From positions 480,614 to 544,613 of the forward strand of contig CAWBIK010000004.1 in the NCBI GenBank assembly GCA_963788965.1: 64,000 bases of DNA, given 5' to 3'. Under the pieces are notes generated by a model. That model did no database searches. It saw nothing but the letters and a program-made list of their open reading frames with translations, and was not told where the DNA came from. The stretch's first letter is position 1; every line of letters begins with the position of its first letter. The translations under genes and the position numbers were made by a program. The stretch is from QHXQ01 sp963788965. Lineage in GTDB: Bacteria > Acidobacteriota > Blastocatellia > Pyrinomonadales > Pyrinomonadaceae. Shown piece after piece: positions 46,947-56,274 of this stretch.

Positions 46947-47929
46947 GGTTGAGTCTCCGTAGGTTCTTGCCAGAAATGTGAAACGGAACCGAAGTGCTCG
47001 GCAACCCAGTCCTCCGAGTAAATGGTATCGAGATAGCGTTCGCCCCGGTCGGCGAGGATGGCGACGCAGACGGCGTCGGGCGGGATGGTGTGCCTGACCT
47101 GTTCAATCGCCATCAGCACCGCGCCCGACGAGCCACCGGCCAGAATCGCCTCGTTGCGAAGCAGCCGGTGGCAACCGATCACGCAGTCGATGTCGGTCAC
47201 ATGAATGCATCGGTCGGCGAGGCTGTGCTGGAAAATCTCAGGGCGAAGCGCCGCGCCGTGGCCCGGAATCAGGCGTTTCCCCATCGGCCCGCCGAAGATG
47301 ATGCTGCCGACGGCATCGACCGCATAAACTTTCGTCTTCAAGTGGTGGGCGCGGATGTATTCAACGCACCCGCGCAACGTGCCGCAGGTGCTCGTGGCGC
47401 AGAAGAGATAGTCGATGTCGCCGCCAAGTTGGTCGTCAATCTCGCGCATCGTTTCGTAATGCGCGAGCGGGTTGTCGAGATTGGCATACTGATTCGGCCA
47501 GAAACTATTCTTGATGGAGTGGCGCAAGCTCTCGACGCGGTCGATGCGCGCCTGAAGAAACTCTCCGGTCACCCGGTCCGGTGCCGTGACGAGGTCGATC
47601 TCCGCGCCGTAAGCCCGCATCAGCGTGAGGTTCTGAAAAGTGGTTTTGGGATCGACGACGCAGATGAGTCGTAAGCCATAATAGGCGCACGCCTGCGCCA
47701 GCCCGATGCCCATGTTGCCCGAACTCGATTCGATGATGACCGTGTTGGGGTCGATCTCGCCTGAGGCCATGCCCTGCTGAATGATGCGCCGGGCGGGACG
47801 GTCCTTCGTGCTGCCGCCCGGATTTAAGGCTTCGAGTTTGGCATACAGGTGAAACGGGCTGCCTTTGAACACTTGCGTCAACTTGATGAGAGGCGTGTTT
47901 CCGATAGCGGACAAGATGCCTTCCTGCAT
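46925..47929 (-). CDS. sbnA: SbnA-like O-phosphoserine-dependent 2,3-diaminopropionate synthase subunit
   Basis: 334 residues from the chosen start, fold type II PLP enzyme related to cysteine synthase. The PLP lysine is in NPGGSTKDRPA, the phosphate cup in SSSGNMGIGLA and the second substrate loop in CATSTCGTLRG. SbnA condenses O-phospho-L-serine with L-glutamate; SbnB then frees L-Dap. A longer frame begins at 47971, but the AAGGA ribosome site at 47934-47938 and the family length (about 326) favour ATG 47929. It is the first of the sbnA-sbnB-hydroxylase trio, after a gap of about 160 bases from the Gly synthetase. Confidence 0.9.
   Translation of the reverse strand: MQEGILSAIGNTPLIKLTQVFKGSPFHLYAKLEALNPGGSTKDRPARRIIQQGMASGEIDPNTVIIESSSGNMGIGLAQACAYYGLRLICVVDPKTTFQNLTLMRAYGAEIDLVTAPDRVTGEFLQARIDRVESLRHSIKNSFWPNQYANLDNPLAHYETMREIDDQLGGDIDYLFCATSTCGTLRGCVEYIRAHHLKTKVYAVDAVGSIIFGGPMGKRLIPGHGAALRPEIFQHSLADRCIHVTDIDCVIGCHRLLRNEAILAGGSSGAVLMAIEQVRHTIPPDAVCVAILADRGERYLDTIYSEDWVAEHFGSVSHFWQEPTETQPCVMTTS
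46955..46958 (-). promoter_or_regulatory. Ribosome site for the GTG start of sbnB
   Basis: GGAG on the minus strand, 8 bases before the GTG at 46946-46944, inside the 3' end of sbnA; suggests translational coupling. Confidence 0.6.
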
Positions 47930-47933
47930 AAGT

Positions 47934-47938
47934 TCCTT
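47934..47938 (-). promoter_or_regulatory. Ribosome site that decides the sbnA start
   Basis: AAGGA on the minus strand, 4 bases before ATG 47929. No comparable site precedes the upstream ATG 47971. Confidence 0.65.
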
Positions 47939-48130
47939 CTTCTGGCGCTGTGCCTGAATGATTGCTTGCATGGGAAAATCAAAGACCTATTCCGGCGCGG
48001 ATGAAAATTCGTATGCGCGCCGCCGCGCCGCTTCTGTCGTTCACGGTTGCGTCGGCGCGTCGTTGGTCGCGCCTGCTTGTGTTCTTGTTGTAGTAGAGGC
48101 TGCTCGGTTTGGTTGCTGCGGGAGGTTGCT

Positions 48131-51100
48131 TTAGAAAGCGTCGGCGTCGGCCTTTGGCTCTGCAATGTTCGCCTGCACCACATGGCGAACCGGGCGACGC
48201 TTGATGTCGCGCAAGGTCGGCGCGGCGGCTCCGCCCGACGCTTCGGGGCGGGTCGTCGGGCGCGGCGCGTGTTTGTCCGGCACGAGGCTGCGCAGTTCGC
48301 TCAAACGCGTTTCGGGCGCTGCGACGACCTGCCGGAGAATGGCGACGAAACTCTTCAGCCACTCGGCAATCGTGGCGTCGTCGAACAGTTCGGTGTTGTA
48401 CTCGACGAAGCCGTCTAAGCCATGCCCCGTTTCAACGACGTGCAAGATCATGTCGAGTTGTGCGGTTTCGTTTTCAAGTTCGAGCGTCGAGAGCGTCAAG
48501 CCCGCGAAGTCCAGACGCGGCACGGGGATGTTGCCGAGCACCAGCTTGACCTGTATGAGCGGAGAATGTTGGAAGCTCCGCTTCGGATTGACCGCCTCGA
48601 CGACTTTCTCGAACGGCACGTCCTGATGCGCGTAAGCTCCGAGCGCGGCCTGCCGCACGCGGCCCAACAACTCGCGGAAGTCGGGGTTTCCGGCTGTGCT
48701 CACCCGTAGCGCCACTTGATTGACGAAGAAGCCGATGAGTCCTTCCGTCTCAAGCAAGTTGCGATTGGCGACATCGCTGCCAACGACGATTTCGGTCTGT
48801 TCCGTGCAGTGATGCAAGAGCGCGTCGAACGCGGCCAGCAAAAGCATGAACAGCGTCACGCCCTCCCGCTGGCACAGCGCGCGCACCTCTTCGAGCAACG
48901 CAGCAGGCCACGCAAACTTGTGGCGCGCGCCTTTGAAACTCTGTACCGCCGGGCGCGGTCGGTCGGCAGGTAATTGCAGCACCGACGGCGCGCCCGCAAG
49001 ATGCTGCTTCCAGTAAGCCAGCATGTTGTCGAGCGTCTCGCCGCGCAGCCACTCGCGCTGCCAGCGCGCGAAGTCCGCGTACTGGATCGGCAACGCGCCA
49101 AGCGGCGACGCCGCGCCGTGCGAAAATGCTTCGTAGAGACGGCTGGTTTCGCGCACTACCACGCCCATCGACCACCCGTCAGAGATGATGTGATGCATCG
49201 TCAAAAGCAGCACGTGTTCCTCGCCGCCGAGCCGTAGCAAGCGCACGCGAAACAACGACTCGCGTTGCAAATCGAAGGGTCGCCGCGCTTCTTGCGTCGC
49301 TAGCCGACGACACGCAGGTTCACGTTGCGCGTCAGGCTCATCGCTTAAATCCGTCACCGCAAGCGCGAACGGCGCGGGCGGCGCGACAATCTGCACGGGC
49401 TGGCCTGCGATGGATTTGAAGCTTGTGCGCAGCGATTCATGCCGCGCGACGATCTCGTTGAGCGCCTGCTCAAGCGCCGCGCTATTGAGACGCCCCCGCA
49501 GCCGCACCGCCGCATGAATGTTGTAGAAGGGATTTTCCGGCTCCAACTGATCGAGAAACCATAAACGCTGCTGCGCGAACGAGAGCGGCAAGTCGCCGCC
49601 CGGCGAAACTCTGCTGAGCGGCGGCGGCGTCAATCCGGTCGCGGCCTTTCGCCGCGTCTCGATGCGCTCGGCCAAGCCGGCGACCGTCGGCGTCTCGAAG
49701 AAGCTGCGCACCGGCTCGTCAACCTCTAAGTCTTTGCGCACGCGCGAAAGCACTTGCGTGGCCAGCAGCGAGTGGCCGCCAAGCTCGAAGAAGTTGTCAT
49801 GGATGCCGACGCGTTCGACGTTGAGGATTTCTTTCCAGATGCCGCACAACACTTCTTCGATGGCGGTGCGGGCTGGCACGAACGCTTGCTGCGACTCAAG
49901 CCGGTGCTCTGTCGGCGCGGGCAACACGCGTCGATTCACCTTGCCGTTTGGCGTCAGCGGCAGCGCGGCGAGCGTTACGAAGATCGACGGAATCATGTAC
50001 TCCGGCAGCTTTTCTTTCAGGAAGCCGCGCAACTCGTTCAGCGCCGGAGCGCCCCCGTCCGCCGCGACGAGATAGCCGACCAAGTGTTTGTTCCCCGGCA
50101 CATCTTCGCGCACGACGACCACCGCTTCGCGCACCGCCGTGTGCTGCGTCAACGCCCCTTCGACCTCGCCCAGTTCGATGCGGAAGCCACGCACCTTCAC
50201 TTGATGGTCCATTCGTCCGAGTACTTCGAGGTTGCCGTCCGGCAGGAAGCGCGCGAGGTCGCCTGTTCTGTAAAGCCGCTCGCCCGCGCCGTCGCCGAAA
50301 GAAGCGACCACGAACTTTTCGGCCGTCAATTCCGGTCGCTTGTAGTACCCGCGTGCGACCCCATCCCCGCCGATGCACAACTCGCCGGGCACGCCCGTCG
50401 GCACAGGTTGCCGGTTCAAATCCAAAACGTAGACGCGCGTGTTGGCGATGGGCTTGCCGATCAACACTCTCGCGTTGTCTGCTTCAACCCGAAACACAGT
50501 TGACCAAATGGTGGTTTCTGTTGGGCCATACAAATTCCAAAGTCCCGTGCCGCGTTTAACCAACCGCTTCGCCAACTCAGGCGGCAGGGCTTCCCCGCCG
50601 CAAAGAATCTTGAACCGGGGCGAACCTTGCCAGCCCGCATCCAGCAACAGACGCCACGTTGCCGGAGTCGCCTGCATCGCCGTCGCGTAGGTCTTCGACA
50701 ACGTTTCCGCCAGCAGCCGCCCGTCTGCCGCGACCTGATTTTTCACCACGACCAAGCGCGCCCCGACCGTCAACGGCAAGAAAAGTTCGAGCGCGGCGAT
50801 GTCGAACGACAGCGTCGTGACCGCGACGAAAACGTCCGAGGCCACCAGCCCCGGCTGCTCCTTCATTGACCACAGGATGTTCACCACCGAGCGATGCAAC
50901 ACCTGAACACCCTTCGGCCGCCCCGTTGAACCGGACGTGTAGATGATGTAGGCCAACTGCTCGCTGCTCACTGCCCACTCCGGCGCACCAGCCGGCGCGC
51001 GCGCGATCTGCGCCCACTCCGCATCCAGCAAGACCACGTGCGCGGTGCCGACCTCGACGCGCCCGGCCAGTGCTGTCTGCGTTAAGACGACCGGCGCACC

Positions 51101-52906
51101 CGTGTCTGCGATCATCCAGCGCAACCGTTCTTGCGGATACGCGGGATCAAGTGGGACATACGCACCGCCTGCCTTGAGCACGCCGAGCAAGGCCACGACT
51201 AACTGCGTGCTGCGTTCCATCATCACTGCGACGGGCGTCTCGGCGCCGACGCCTTGCGCCCGCAGATAGCGTGCGAGTTGATTAGCGCGCGCGTTGAGTG
51301 CTTGATACGAGAGAGGCTCGTCGCCGCAGATGACGGCCACGGCATCGGGCGTCCGTGCGGCCTGCTCCGCAACAAGGTCATGAATACAGTGCTGGCTCGG
51401 ATAATCGCGGCGTGTGTCGTTCCAGTGCGAGAGCAGTTGGAGATGTTCCTCCGCTGTCAGCAGCGACAATTCGCCGATGCGTTGGTCGGGTTGCACGACG
51501 ATGGCGGAGAGCAGTTGGCGGAAGTGTCCGGCGAGGCGTGCGATGGTGTCGGCGTCGAACAGGTCTGTGTTGTACTCGAACACGCCCTTCAATCCTTCCT
51601 CTCCATAATCCATCGAGAGGGTCAGGTCGAGCATCGCCGTGCCGCTATCGACTTCGAGATTTTGCAGCGTCAAATTCGACAGCGTGAGAACGGTCTGCGG
51701 CGCGTTCTGCAACACAAACATGACCTGAAACAATGGATTACGGCTCTGGTCGCGCTCCGGCTGCAACTCCTCGACCAGTTTTTCAAAGGGCGTTGCCAGT
51801 TGCGAGTACGCAGCCAAACACGTCTCGCGCACTTTCCTGAGCAGTTCGCGGAAGCTCGGCGCGCCTGAGAGGTCGGTGCGCAGCACGAGTGTGTTGACGA
51901 AGAAGCCGATGAGTTTCTCCGTTTCGATCTGATTGCGATTTGCGACGGGCGTGCCAACGAGAATGTCGTCTTGATTCGTGTAACGATGAAGCAGCGTCTT
52001 GAAAGCCGCGAGCAACGTCATGAACAGCGTTGCGGCTTCGCGCTGGCTTAAATTCTTGAGTGCCTCCGTGAGCGGGCGCGACAGCCTGAACGAGTGGCGC
52101 GCGCCCTTGAAGCCTTGCACTTTAGGCCGCGGGTGATCGGTCGGCAACTCAAGCAACGGCGGCGCGCCCGCCAACTGTCGTTGCCAGTAGTCGAGTCCTC
52201 GCGCCAGCGCGTCACTTTCAAGTTGCTGCTGCTCCCACGCGGCGTAATCCGTATACTGGATCGGGAGTTCAGGCAACGGCGACGGCTGCCCTTTGCAGAA
52301 GGCATCGTAGAGCGCCGTTGTCTCGCGCACGAGGACATCGCTCGACCACCTGTCGGCGACGATGTGATGCATCGTCAGCAGCACGATGTGGTCCTGCGCG
52401 CCCAAGCGCAAGAGTTTGCCCCGCACCAGCGGGCCGCGCGCGAGGTCGAAGGGAGTCCGCACCTCGGCTGTGATTAAGAGTCGCGCCTGCGACTCGCGTT
52501 CCGCCTCGGCTGAATCGCTCAAATCCGTGACGGGCAGCGTCAGGCCAAGCTCCGGGACGATGACTTGCACCGGCTTGCCTTCGACCGACGTAAACGTCGT
52601 GCGCAGCACTTCATGCCGCCGAATAATCTCGTTCAATGTTTGCTCAAGCGCCTCGACGTTGAGCGTGCCCTTCATGCGCAGCGCACACGGACAGCTATAC
52701 AGTGGCGATCCCGGCTCCAATTGACCGAGAAACCACAAGCCCTTCTGTGCAAACGAGAGTGGCGACGATCCGGCATTCTTGCGCCGCGGAATCCCGGAGG
52801 CAGCAGTGCTGTTGGCGTTCTTTTGCCTGAGCCGCAACTCAAGCAGGGCACGCTGCTCAAGTGTCAGGCTGGCGATTTCGCTGGACAGTTTACTCATGAT
52901 TTCCAT
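48131..52906 (-). CDS. NRPS C-A(Gly)-PCP-C
   Basis: About 1590 residues, intact. The open frame reaches a TTG at 52915, but ATG 52906 or 52897 (MSKLSSE) is a likelier start. The first condensation domain has HHIVADRWS: both His and the Asp are kept, but the usual Gly is Arg. The adenylation domain has FDIAALELF, MQATPATW and YGPTETT; its code D-I-L-Q-L-G-L-I matches glycine. The carrier site is HDNFFELGGHSL. The second condensation domain is at the C-terminus with HHIISDGWS and ends in a basic tail, RDIKRRPVRHVV, which looks like the linker that joins the TauD domain in the two sister proteins. Here the TauD is encoded separately at 44825-45871. The terminal C domain should pass the chain to the I-A(Gln) protein. 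Confidence 0.93.
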   Translation of the reverse strand: MEIMSKLSSEIASLTLEQRALLELRLRQKNANSTAASGIPRRKNAGSSPLSFAQKGLWFLGQLEPGSPLYSCPCALRMKGTLNVEALEQTLNEIIRRHEVLRTTFTSVEGKPVQVIVPELGLTLPVTDLSDSAEAERESQARLLITAEVRTPFDLARGPLVRGKLLRLGAQDHIVLLTMHHIVADRWSSDVLVRETTALYDAFCKGQPSPLPELPIQYTDYAAWEQQQLESDALARGLDYWQRQLAGAPPLLELPTDHPRPKVQGFKGARHSFRLSRPLTEALKNLSQREAATLFMTLLAAFKTLLHRYTNQDDILVGTPVANRNQIETEKLIGFFVNTLVLRTDLSGAPSFRELLRKVRETCLAAYSQLATPFEKLVEELQPERDQSRNPLFQVMFVLQNAPQTVLTLSNLTLQNLEVDSGTAMLDLTLSMDYGEEGLKGVFEYNTDLFDADTIARLAGHFRQLLSAIVVQPDQRIGELSLLTAEEHLQLLSHWNDTRRDYPSQHCIHDLVAEQAARTPDAVAVICGDEPLSYQALNARANQLARYLRAQGVGAETPVAVMMERSTQLVVALLGVLKAGGAYVPLDPAYPQERLRWMIADTGAPVVLTQTALAGRVEVGTAHVVLLDAEWAQIARAPAGAPEWAVSSEQLAYIIYTSGSTGRPKGVQVLHRSVVNILWSMKEQPGLVASDVFVAVTTLSFDIAALELFLPLTVGARLVVVKNQVAADGRLLAETLSKTYATAMQATPATWRLLLDAGWQGSPRFKILCGGEALPPELAKRLVKRGTGLWNLYGPTETTIWSTVFRVEADNARVLIGKPIANTRVYVLDLNRQPVPTGVPGELCIGGDGVARGYYKRPELTAEKFVVASFGDGAGERLYRTGDLARFLPDGNLEVLGRMDHQVKVRGFRIELGEVEGALTQHTAVREAVVVVREDVPGNKHLVGYLVAADGGAPALNELRGFLKEKLPEYMIPSIFVTLAALPLTPNGKVNRRVLPAPTEHRLESQQAFVPARTAIEEVLCGIWKEILNVERVGIHDNFFELGGHSLLATQVLSRVRKDLEVDEPVRSFFETPTVAGLAERIETRRKAATGLTPPPLSRVSPGGDLPLSFAQQRLWFLDQLEPENPFYNIHAAVRLRGRLNSAALEQALNEIVARHESLRTSFKSIAGQPVQIVAPPAPFALAVTDLSDEPDAQREPACRRLATQEARRPFDLQRESLFRVRLLRLGGEEHVLLLTMHHIISDGWSMGVVVRETSRLYEAFSHGAASPLGALPIQYADFARWQREWLRGETLDNMLAYWKQHLAGAPSVLQLPADRPRPAVQSFKGARHKFAWPAALLEEVRALCQREGVTLFMLLLAAFDALLHHCTEQTEIVVGSDVANRNLLETEGLIGFFVNQVALRVSTAGNPDFRELLGRVRQAALGAYAHQDVPFEKVVEAVNPKRSFQHSPLIQVKLVLGNIPVPRLDFAGLTLSTLELENETAQLDMILHVVETGHGLDGFVEYNTELFDDATIAEWLKSFVAILRQVVAAPETRLSELRSLVPDKHAPRPTTRPEASGGAAAPTLRDIKRRPVRHVVQANIAEPKADADAF

Positions 52907-52932
52907 GTGCTTCAACCGACTTGCCCGCCGCC

Positions 52933-55900
52933 TTAAACGACGCTGGGCGCGACATCTCCTGACAGTCTCTTGATCTCTTCGACCAGCAAAGCCATCTCTG
53001 CATCATCATGCGCGCTCGCCTGCATCTGCGTTATCGCCAGCGCAAGAGCGGCAATCGTCGGGTCTTCAAACAGCGCACGCAACTGCACATCTACTTTGAA
53101 GCATTCGCGGACACGCGTGATCACGCGGGTCGCCATCAACGAATGACCGCCGAGTTCAAAGAAGTTATCCTGAATGCTGAGCTGCCCGATGCCCAACACC
53201 TCCGACCAGATCGCGGCCAGTTGTTCTTCGGTCGGCGTGCGCGGGGCGATGATGACGCGCTTCGTCTTCTGTCTGACCTCTTCGAGCGACGGGAGCGCGT
53301 TATAATCAATCTTCCCGTTCAGCGTTAGCGGCAGCCTCTTCAGATGAACGAACACGTTAGGAATAGTTTCCTCAAGAATGCTGCCGGTCAGATGTTCGCG
53401 CAACAGCGTCACCTCCAACTCTTGCCGCGAAACATAATAGGCGACCAACACCGCGTTCCCGTTCCTGTCATTCACCATCCGCACGACGCTGTTCCTGATC
53501 TGCGGCTGCCGGTTCAAAACGCTGCTTATCTCATTCAACTCGACACGGAACCCGTGAAACTTCACCTGATTATCGACGCGCCCGATAAACTCGACCTCGC
53601 CATCGGGCAGCAACCGTGCCACATCACCCGTCCGGTACAAGCGCCCGCCCACCTGCCCAGAGAACGGGTCCGGCACAAACCGCTCGGCCGTCAACGCCGC
53701 CCGCCCCAAGTACCCTCTGGCCACGCCCGCCCCGCCGATGTAGAGTTCGCCCGCGATGCCGATGCCCGTCAGGCGCATGGCGGCGTCCACTACGTACACC
53801 CGCATGTTCCCCAGCGGGCGCCCTAACCCCACGCCCCCACGCCTGCCGCGCCCGCCCGTGTCGTCCACGCGCTGCGCCAACGCGCCCACCGTCGTCTCCG
53901 TCGGTCCATAGTGGTTGTAGACCCGACAGCCGCCGCGCGCGCCCGCGCCGCCTGACGCCGCCCCACCGCGCAACGCCGCGACCCGCTCGACCAACGCCCA
54001 ACTCGCCGCTTCGCCGCCCAGCACTAAGCGCCGCCGCGGCACCACTCCTTGTCCCACACCCCCGCCCGCCGCCACCAATGCCGCCAAGTGCGACGGCACG
54101 ATCTTCAAACAATCGATCCGCTCGCGCTCGCAGTACGCGCCCAGCAGCGCCGCATCGGTCGCGCGTTCAGCCGTCACCAGGTGGAACGTGCCGCCACTCA
54201 CCAGCGCCGGATAGAGCATGGTGTGCCCGAGGTCGGCGGCAAACGTCGAGACGCTGGCGTAGCGCAAGCCCGGTGCGAACTCCAAGCGCACCTGGGCCGC
54301 CAGCGTGTAGTTGACCAGCGCGCGCTGCGTGACCATCACGCCTTTGGGCTGCCCCGTCGAGCCAGACGTGTAAATGATGTAAGCCAACTGCTCATGGCTC
54401 ACTGCCCACTCCGGCGCAGCATCGCTCGCGCGCGCGATCTGCGCCCACTCTGCATCCAGCAACACGACTCGCGCCGCCCCGACCTCGACCCGCCCGGCCA
54501 GTGCTGTCTGCGTTAAGACGACCGGCGCACCCGTGTCTGCGATCATCCAGCGTAACCGCTCGTGCGGATACGCCGGATCAAGTGGGACATACGCACCGCC
54601 TGCTTTGAGCACGCCGAGCAACGCCACCACTAACTGCGTGCTGCGCTCCAACATGACTGCGACGGGCGTTTCCGCGCCGACGCCTTGCGCCCGCAGATAT
54701 CGTGCGAGTTGATTGGCGCGGGCGTTGAGTGCTTGATACGAGAGCCGCTCGCCTTCGCAGACCACCGCCACCGTGTCGGGCGTGCGCGCGGCTTGCGCGG
54801 CGATGAGCTCATGAATGCACGAGTCGGTCTGCGCATAGACTTCGGTCGTGCGATTCCACTCTTCGACCACGCGCTGCCGTTGTTCGTCGCCGACGCCGTC
54901 AAGGTCCGTGAGCAGCGCGGCGGGCTGCGCAACCGCCGCGCGCAGCAGTGCCGCGTACTGCTCGCCGAGGCTGCTGACGCTTGAGGCGTCGAGGCGCGCG
55001 CCGTCGTAGTGCCACTGCAACTCAATGCCGCTTTGGTCGGCCACGCAGCGCAAGGTGAGTGTCGCTGGTTCGCTCGCCGCGTGCGAGGCGTGCCACTGCC
55101 AGCGGAGTCCGCCCGCTTTCAGTTCGCCCACACTCCGCTCGTAGGCAAAGCTAGTTGACCATGTTCCGCGCGTCGCTTCTGCCGTATCGTGCGGCGAAGC
55201 GGTGCCGGATGTCTCCAAGAGGTCACGGGAGAAGTATTCTTGCCAACGACGTGCTTCGGCGAGGGTGTCGGCTGTCTTCGCTAGTAACTCGGTGAAGTGC
55301 TCTGTTGGGGTTGGCGCAAGGGACACCGGGACGAGTCGTGCATAGCGTCCGAGGGCTGACTCTAATTCCGGGTCACCGCGCCCGTCGGAGAGGACGGCGA
55401 CGAGTGGGGGTGCGGGCGCAGCGTGGCGGGCGAGGAGTCCGAGCCAGCAAGTGAGCAAGAACTCTTCCTCGCTCGCGCCGCGCGCGTGCGCTTCACGTCT
55501 GATGCCGGCGCTCAATTCCGTTTCAAGTCGCGTCAGCAAAACTTCCGGCGTGTGGTTTGTGGCGCGGGCTGTGTTCGGCGCGGCGAGCGGTAGCACGAAG
55601 GCTGTCGGCAATTGTCTGGTCTGCCAGAAGGCGCGTCCGGGCGCGGCCTCGTCGCTTTCGAGCAGTTGGTTGTGCCACTCGGCGAAGTCGGCGTATTGCA
55701 ACGGGGCGACACCGTTTTGGTCGGCGTCGGTGGCCGAAGTTAAGCGCGCGAGTTCGTCGAAGATGTTGGCAAGCGCGCGCGCGTCGGCGATGAGCGCGGA
55801 CAGCGTGAGCAGCAGGTAATGTTGAGCGTCCGACAGGCGCAGCAGCGATACGCGCAGCAGCGGGCCGCGCTCGAAGTCGAAGGGGCGCGCTTGCTCTTGC

Positions 55901-56214
55901 AGGCGCAACGCTTCCAGTTGTGCGTCTTGTTGCGCGGCGGGCATGTCTCGGAGATCGAGTTCGTGCCACGCGGGCGCGCACTCGTCGGCGACCACCTGAA
56001 AGGGAATGCGCAGGCCGGGTTGGAGATGAAAAGTCGTCCGTAAGATTTCGTGGCGGGCGACGATTTTTTGTAACGCAGCTTTGAGCGTCTCGACGTTGAG
56101 TTGGCCGTCAATCTCGATGGCGAGTTGGCAACAATTTACGGAGTCATGCCGCTGCGATAACCAGACATGCTGCTGTTGGGGGGAAAGCCGAAAGCCCGCT
56201 GCTCTGTCCTGCAT
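52933..56214 (-). CDS. NRPS I-A(Asp)-PCP
   Basis: 1093 residues from ATG 56214. Residues 1-460 form a condensation-like interface domain (FRLSPQQQHVWLSQR ... TLSALIADARAL) with no HHxxxDG. Residues 465-980 form an adenylation domain with TFAADLGHT, KIVPSHL, YGPTETT and NGKIDY; the code D-L-T-K-V-G-H-V is the aspartate code. A carrier protein with DNFFELGGHSLMA ends the chain. There is no functional C domain of its own, so the bond to Asp must be formed by the C domain at the end of the Cys protein (58.0-63.8 kb), whose TauD tail would hydroxylate the bound Asp. Between them in the operon lies the radical SAM gene. Confidence 0.92.
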   Translation of the reverse strand: MQDRAAGFRLSPQQQHVWLSQRHDSVNCCQLAIEIDGQLNVETLKAALQKIVARHEILRTTFHLQPGLRIPFQVVADECAPAWHELDLRDMPAAQQDAQLEALRLQEQARPFDFERGPLLRVSLLRLSDAQHYLLLTLSALIADARALANIFDELARLTSATDADQNGVAPLQYADFAEWHNQLLESDEAAPGRAFWQTRQLPTAFVLPLAAPNTARATNHTPEVLLTRLETELSAGIRREAHARGASEEEFLLTCWLGLLARHAAPAPPLVAVLSDGRGDPELESALGRYARLVPVSLAPTPTEHFTELLAKTADTLAEARRWQEYFSRDLLETSGTASPHDTAEATRGTWSTSFAYERSVGELKAGGLRWQWHASHAASEPATLTLRCVADQSGIELQWHYDGARLDASSVSSLGEQYAALLRAAVAQPAALLTDLDGVGDEQRQRVVEEWNRTTEVYAQTDSCIHELIAAQAARTPDTVAVVCEGERLSYQALNARANQLARYLRAQGVGAETPVAVMLERSTQLVVALLGVLKAGGAYVPLDPAYPHERLRWMIADTGAPVVLTQTALAGRVEVGAARVVLLDAEWAQIARASDAAPEWAVSHEQLAYIIYTSGSTGQPKGVMVTQRALVNYTLAAQVRLEFAPGLRYASVSTFAADLGHTMLYPALVSGGTFHLVTAERATDAALLGAYCERERIDCLKIVPSHLAALVAAGGGVGQGVVPRRRLVLGGEAASWALVERVAALRGGAASGGAGARGGCRVYNHYGPTETTVGALAQRVDDTGGRGRRGGVGLGRPLGNMRVYVVDAAMRLTGIGIAGELYIGGAGVARGYLGRAALTAERFVPDPFSGQVGGRLYRTGDVARLLPDGEVEFIGRVDNQVKFHGFRVELNEISSVLNRQPQIRNSVVRMVNDRNGNAVLVAYYVSRQELEVTLLREHLTGSILEETIPNVFVHLKRLPLTLNGKIDYNALPSLEEVRQKTKRVIIAPRTPTEEQLAAIWSEVLGIGQLSIQDNFFELGGHSLMATRVITRVRECFKVDVQLRALFEDPTIAALALAITQMQASAHDDAEMALLVEEIKRLSGDVAPSVV
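53561..55023. repeat. Near-identical Asp adenylation-domain segment (copy 2)
   Basis: Partner of 35353-36816. The frame is intact here throughout. Confidence 0.8.
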
Positions 56215-56220
56215 TGATGT

Positions 56221-56226
56221 TCCTTT
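56221..56226 (-). promoter_or_regulatory. Ribosome site that decides the start of the I-A(Asp) synthetase
   Basis: AAAGGA on the minus strand, 6 bases before ATG 56214. It lies inside the longer reading that begins at 56229, which makes the shorter protein more likely. Confidence 0.65.
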
Positions 56227-56274
56227 CAACCTCGGTGAGCGACGACGTGCGCGGAGTACTGGCCGGTGGGCGAA

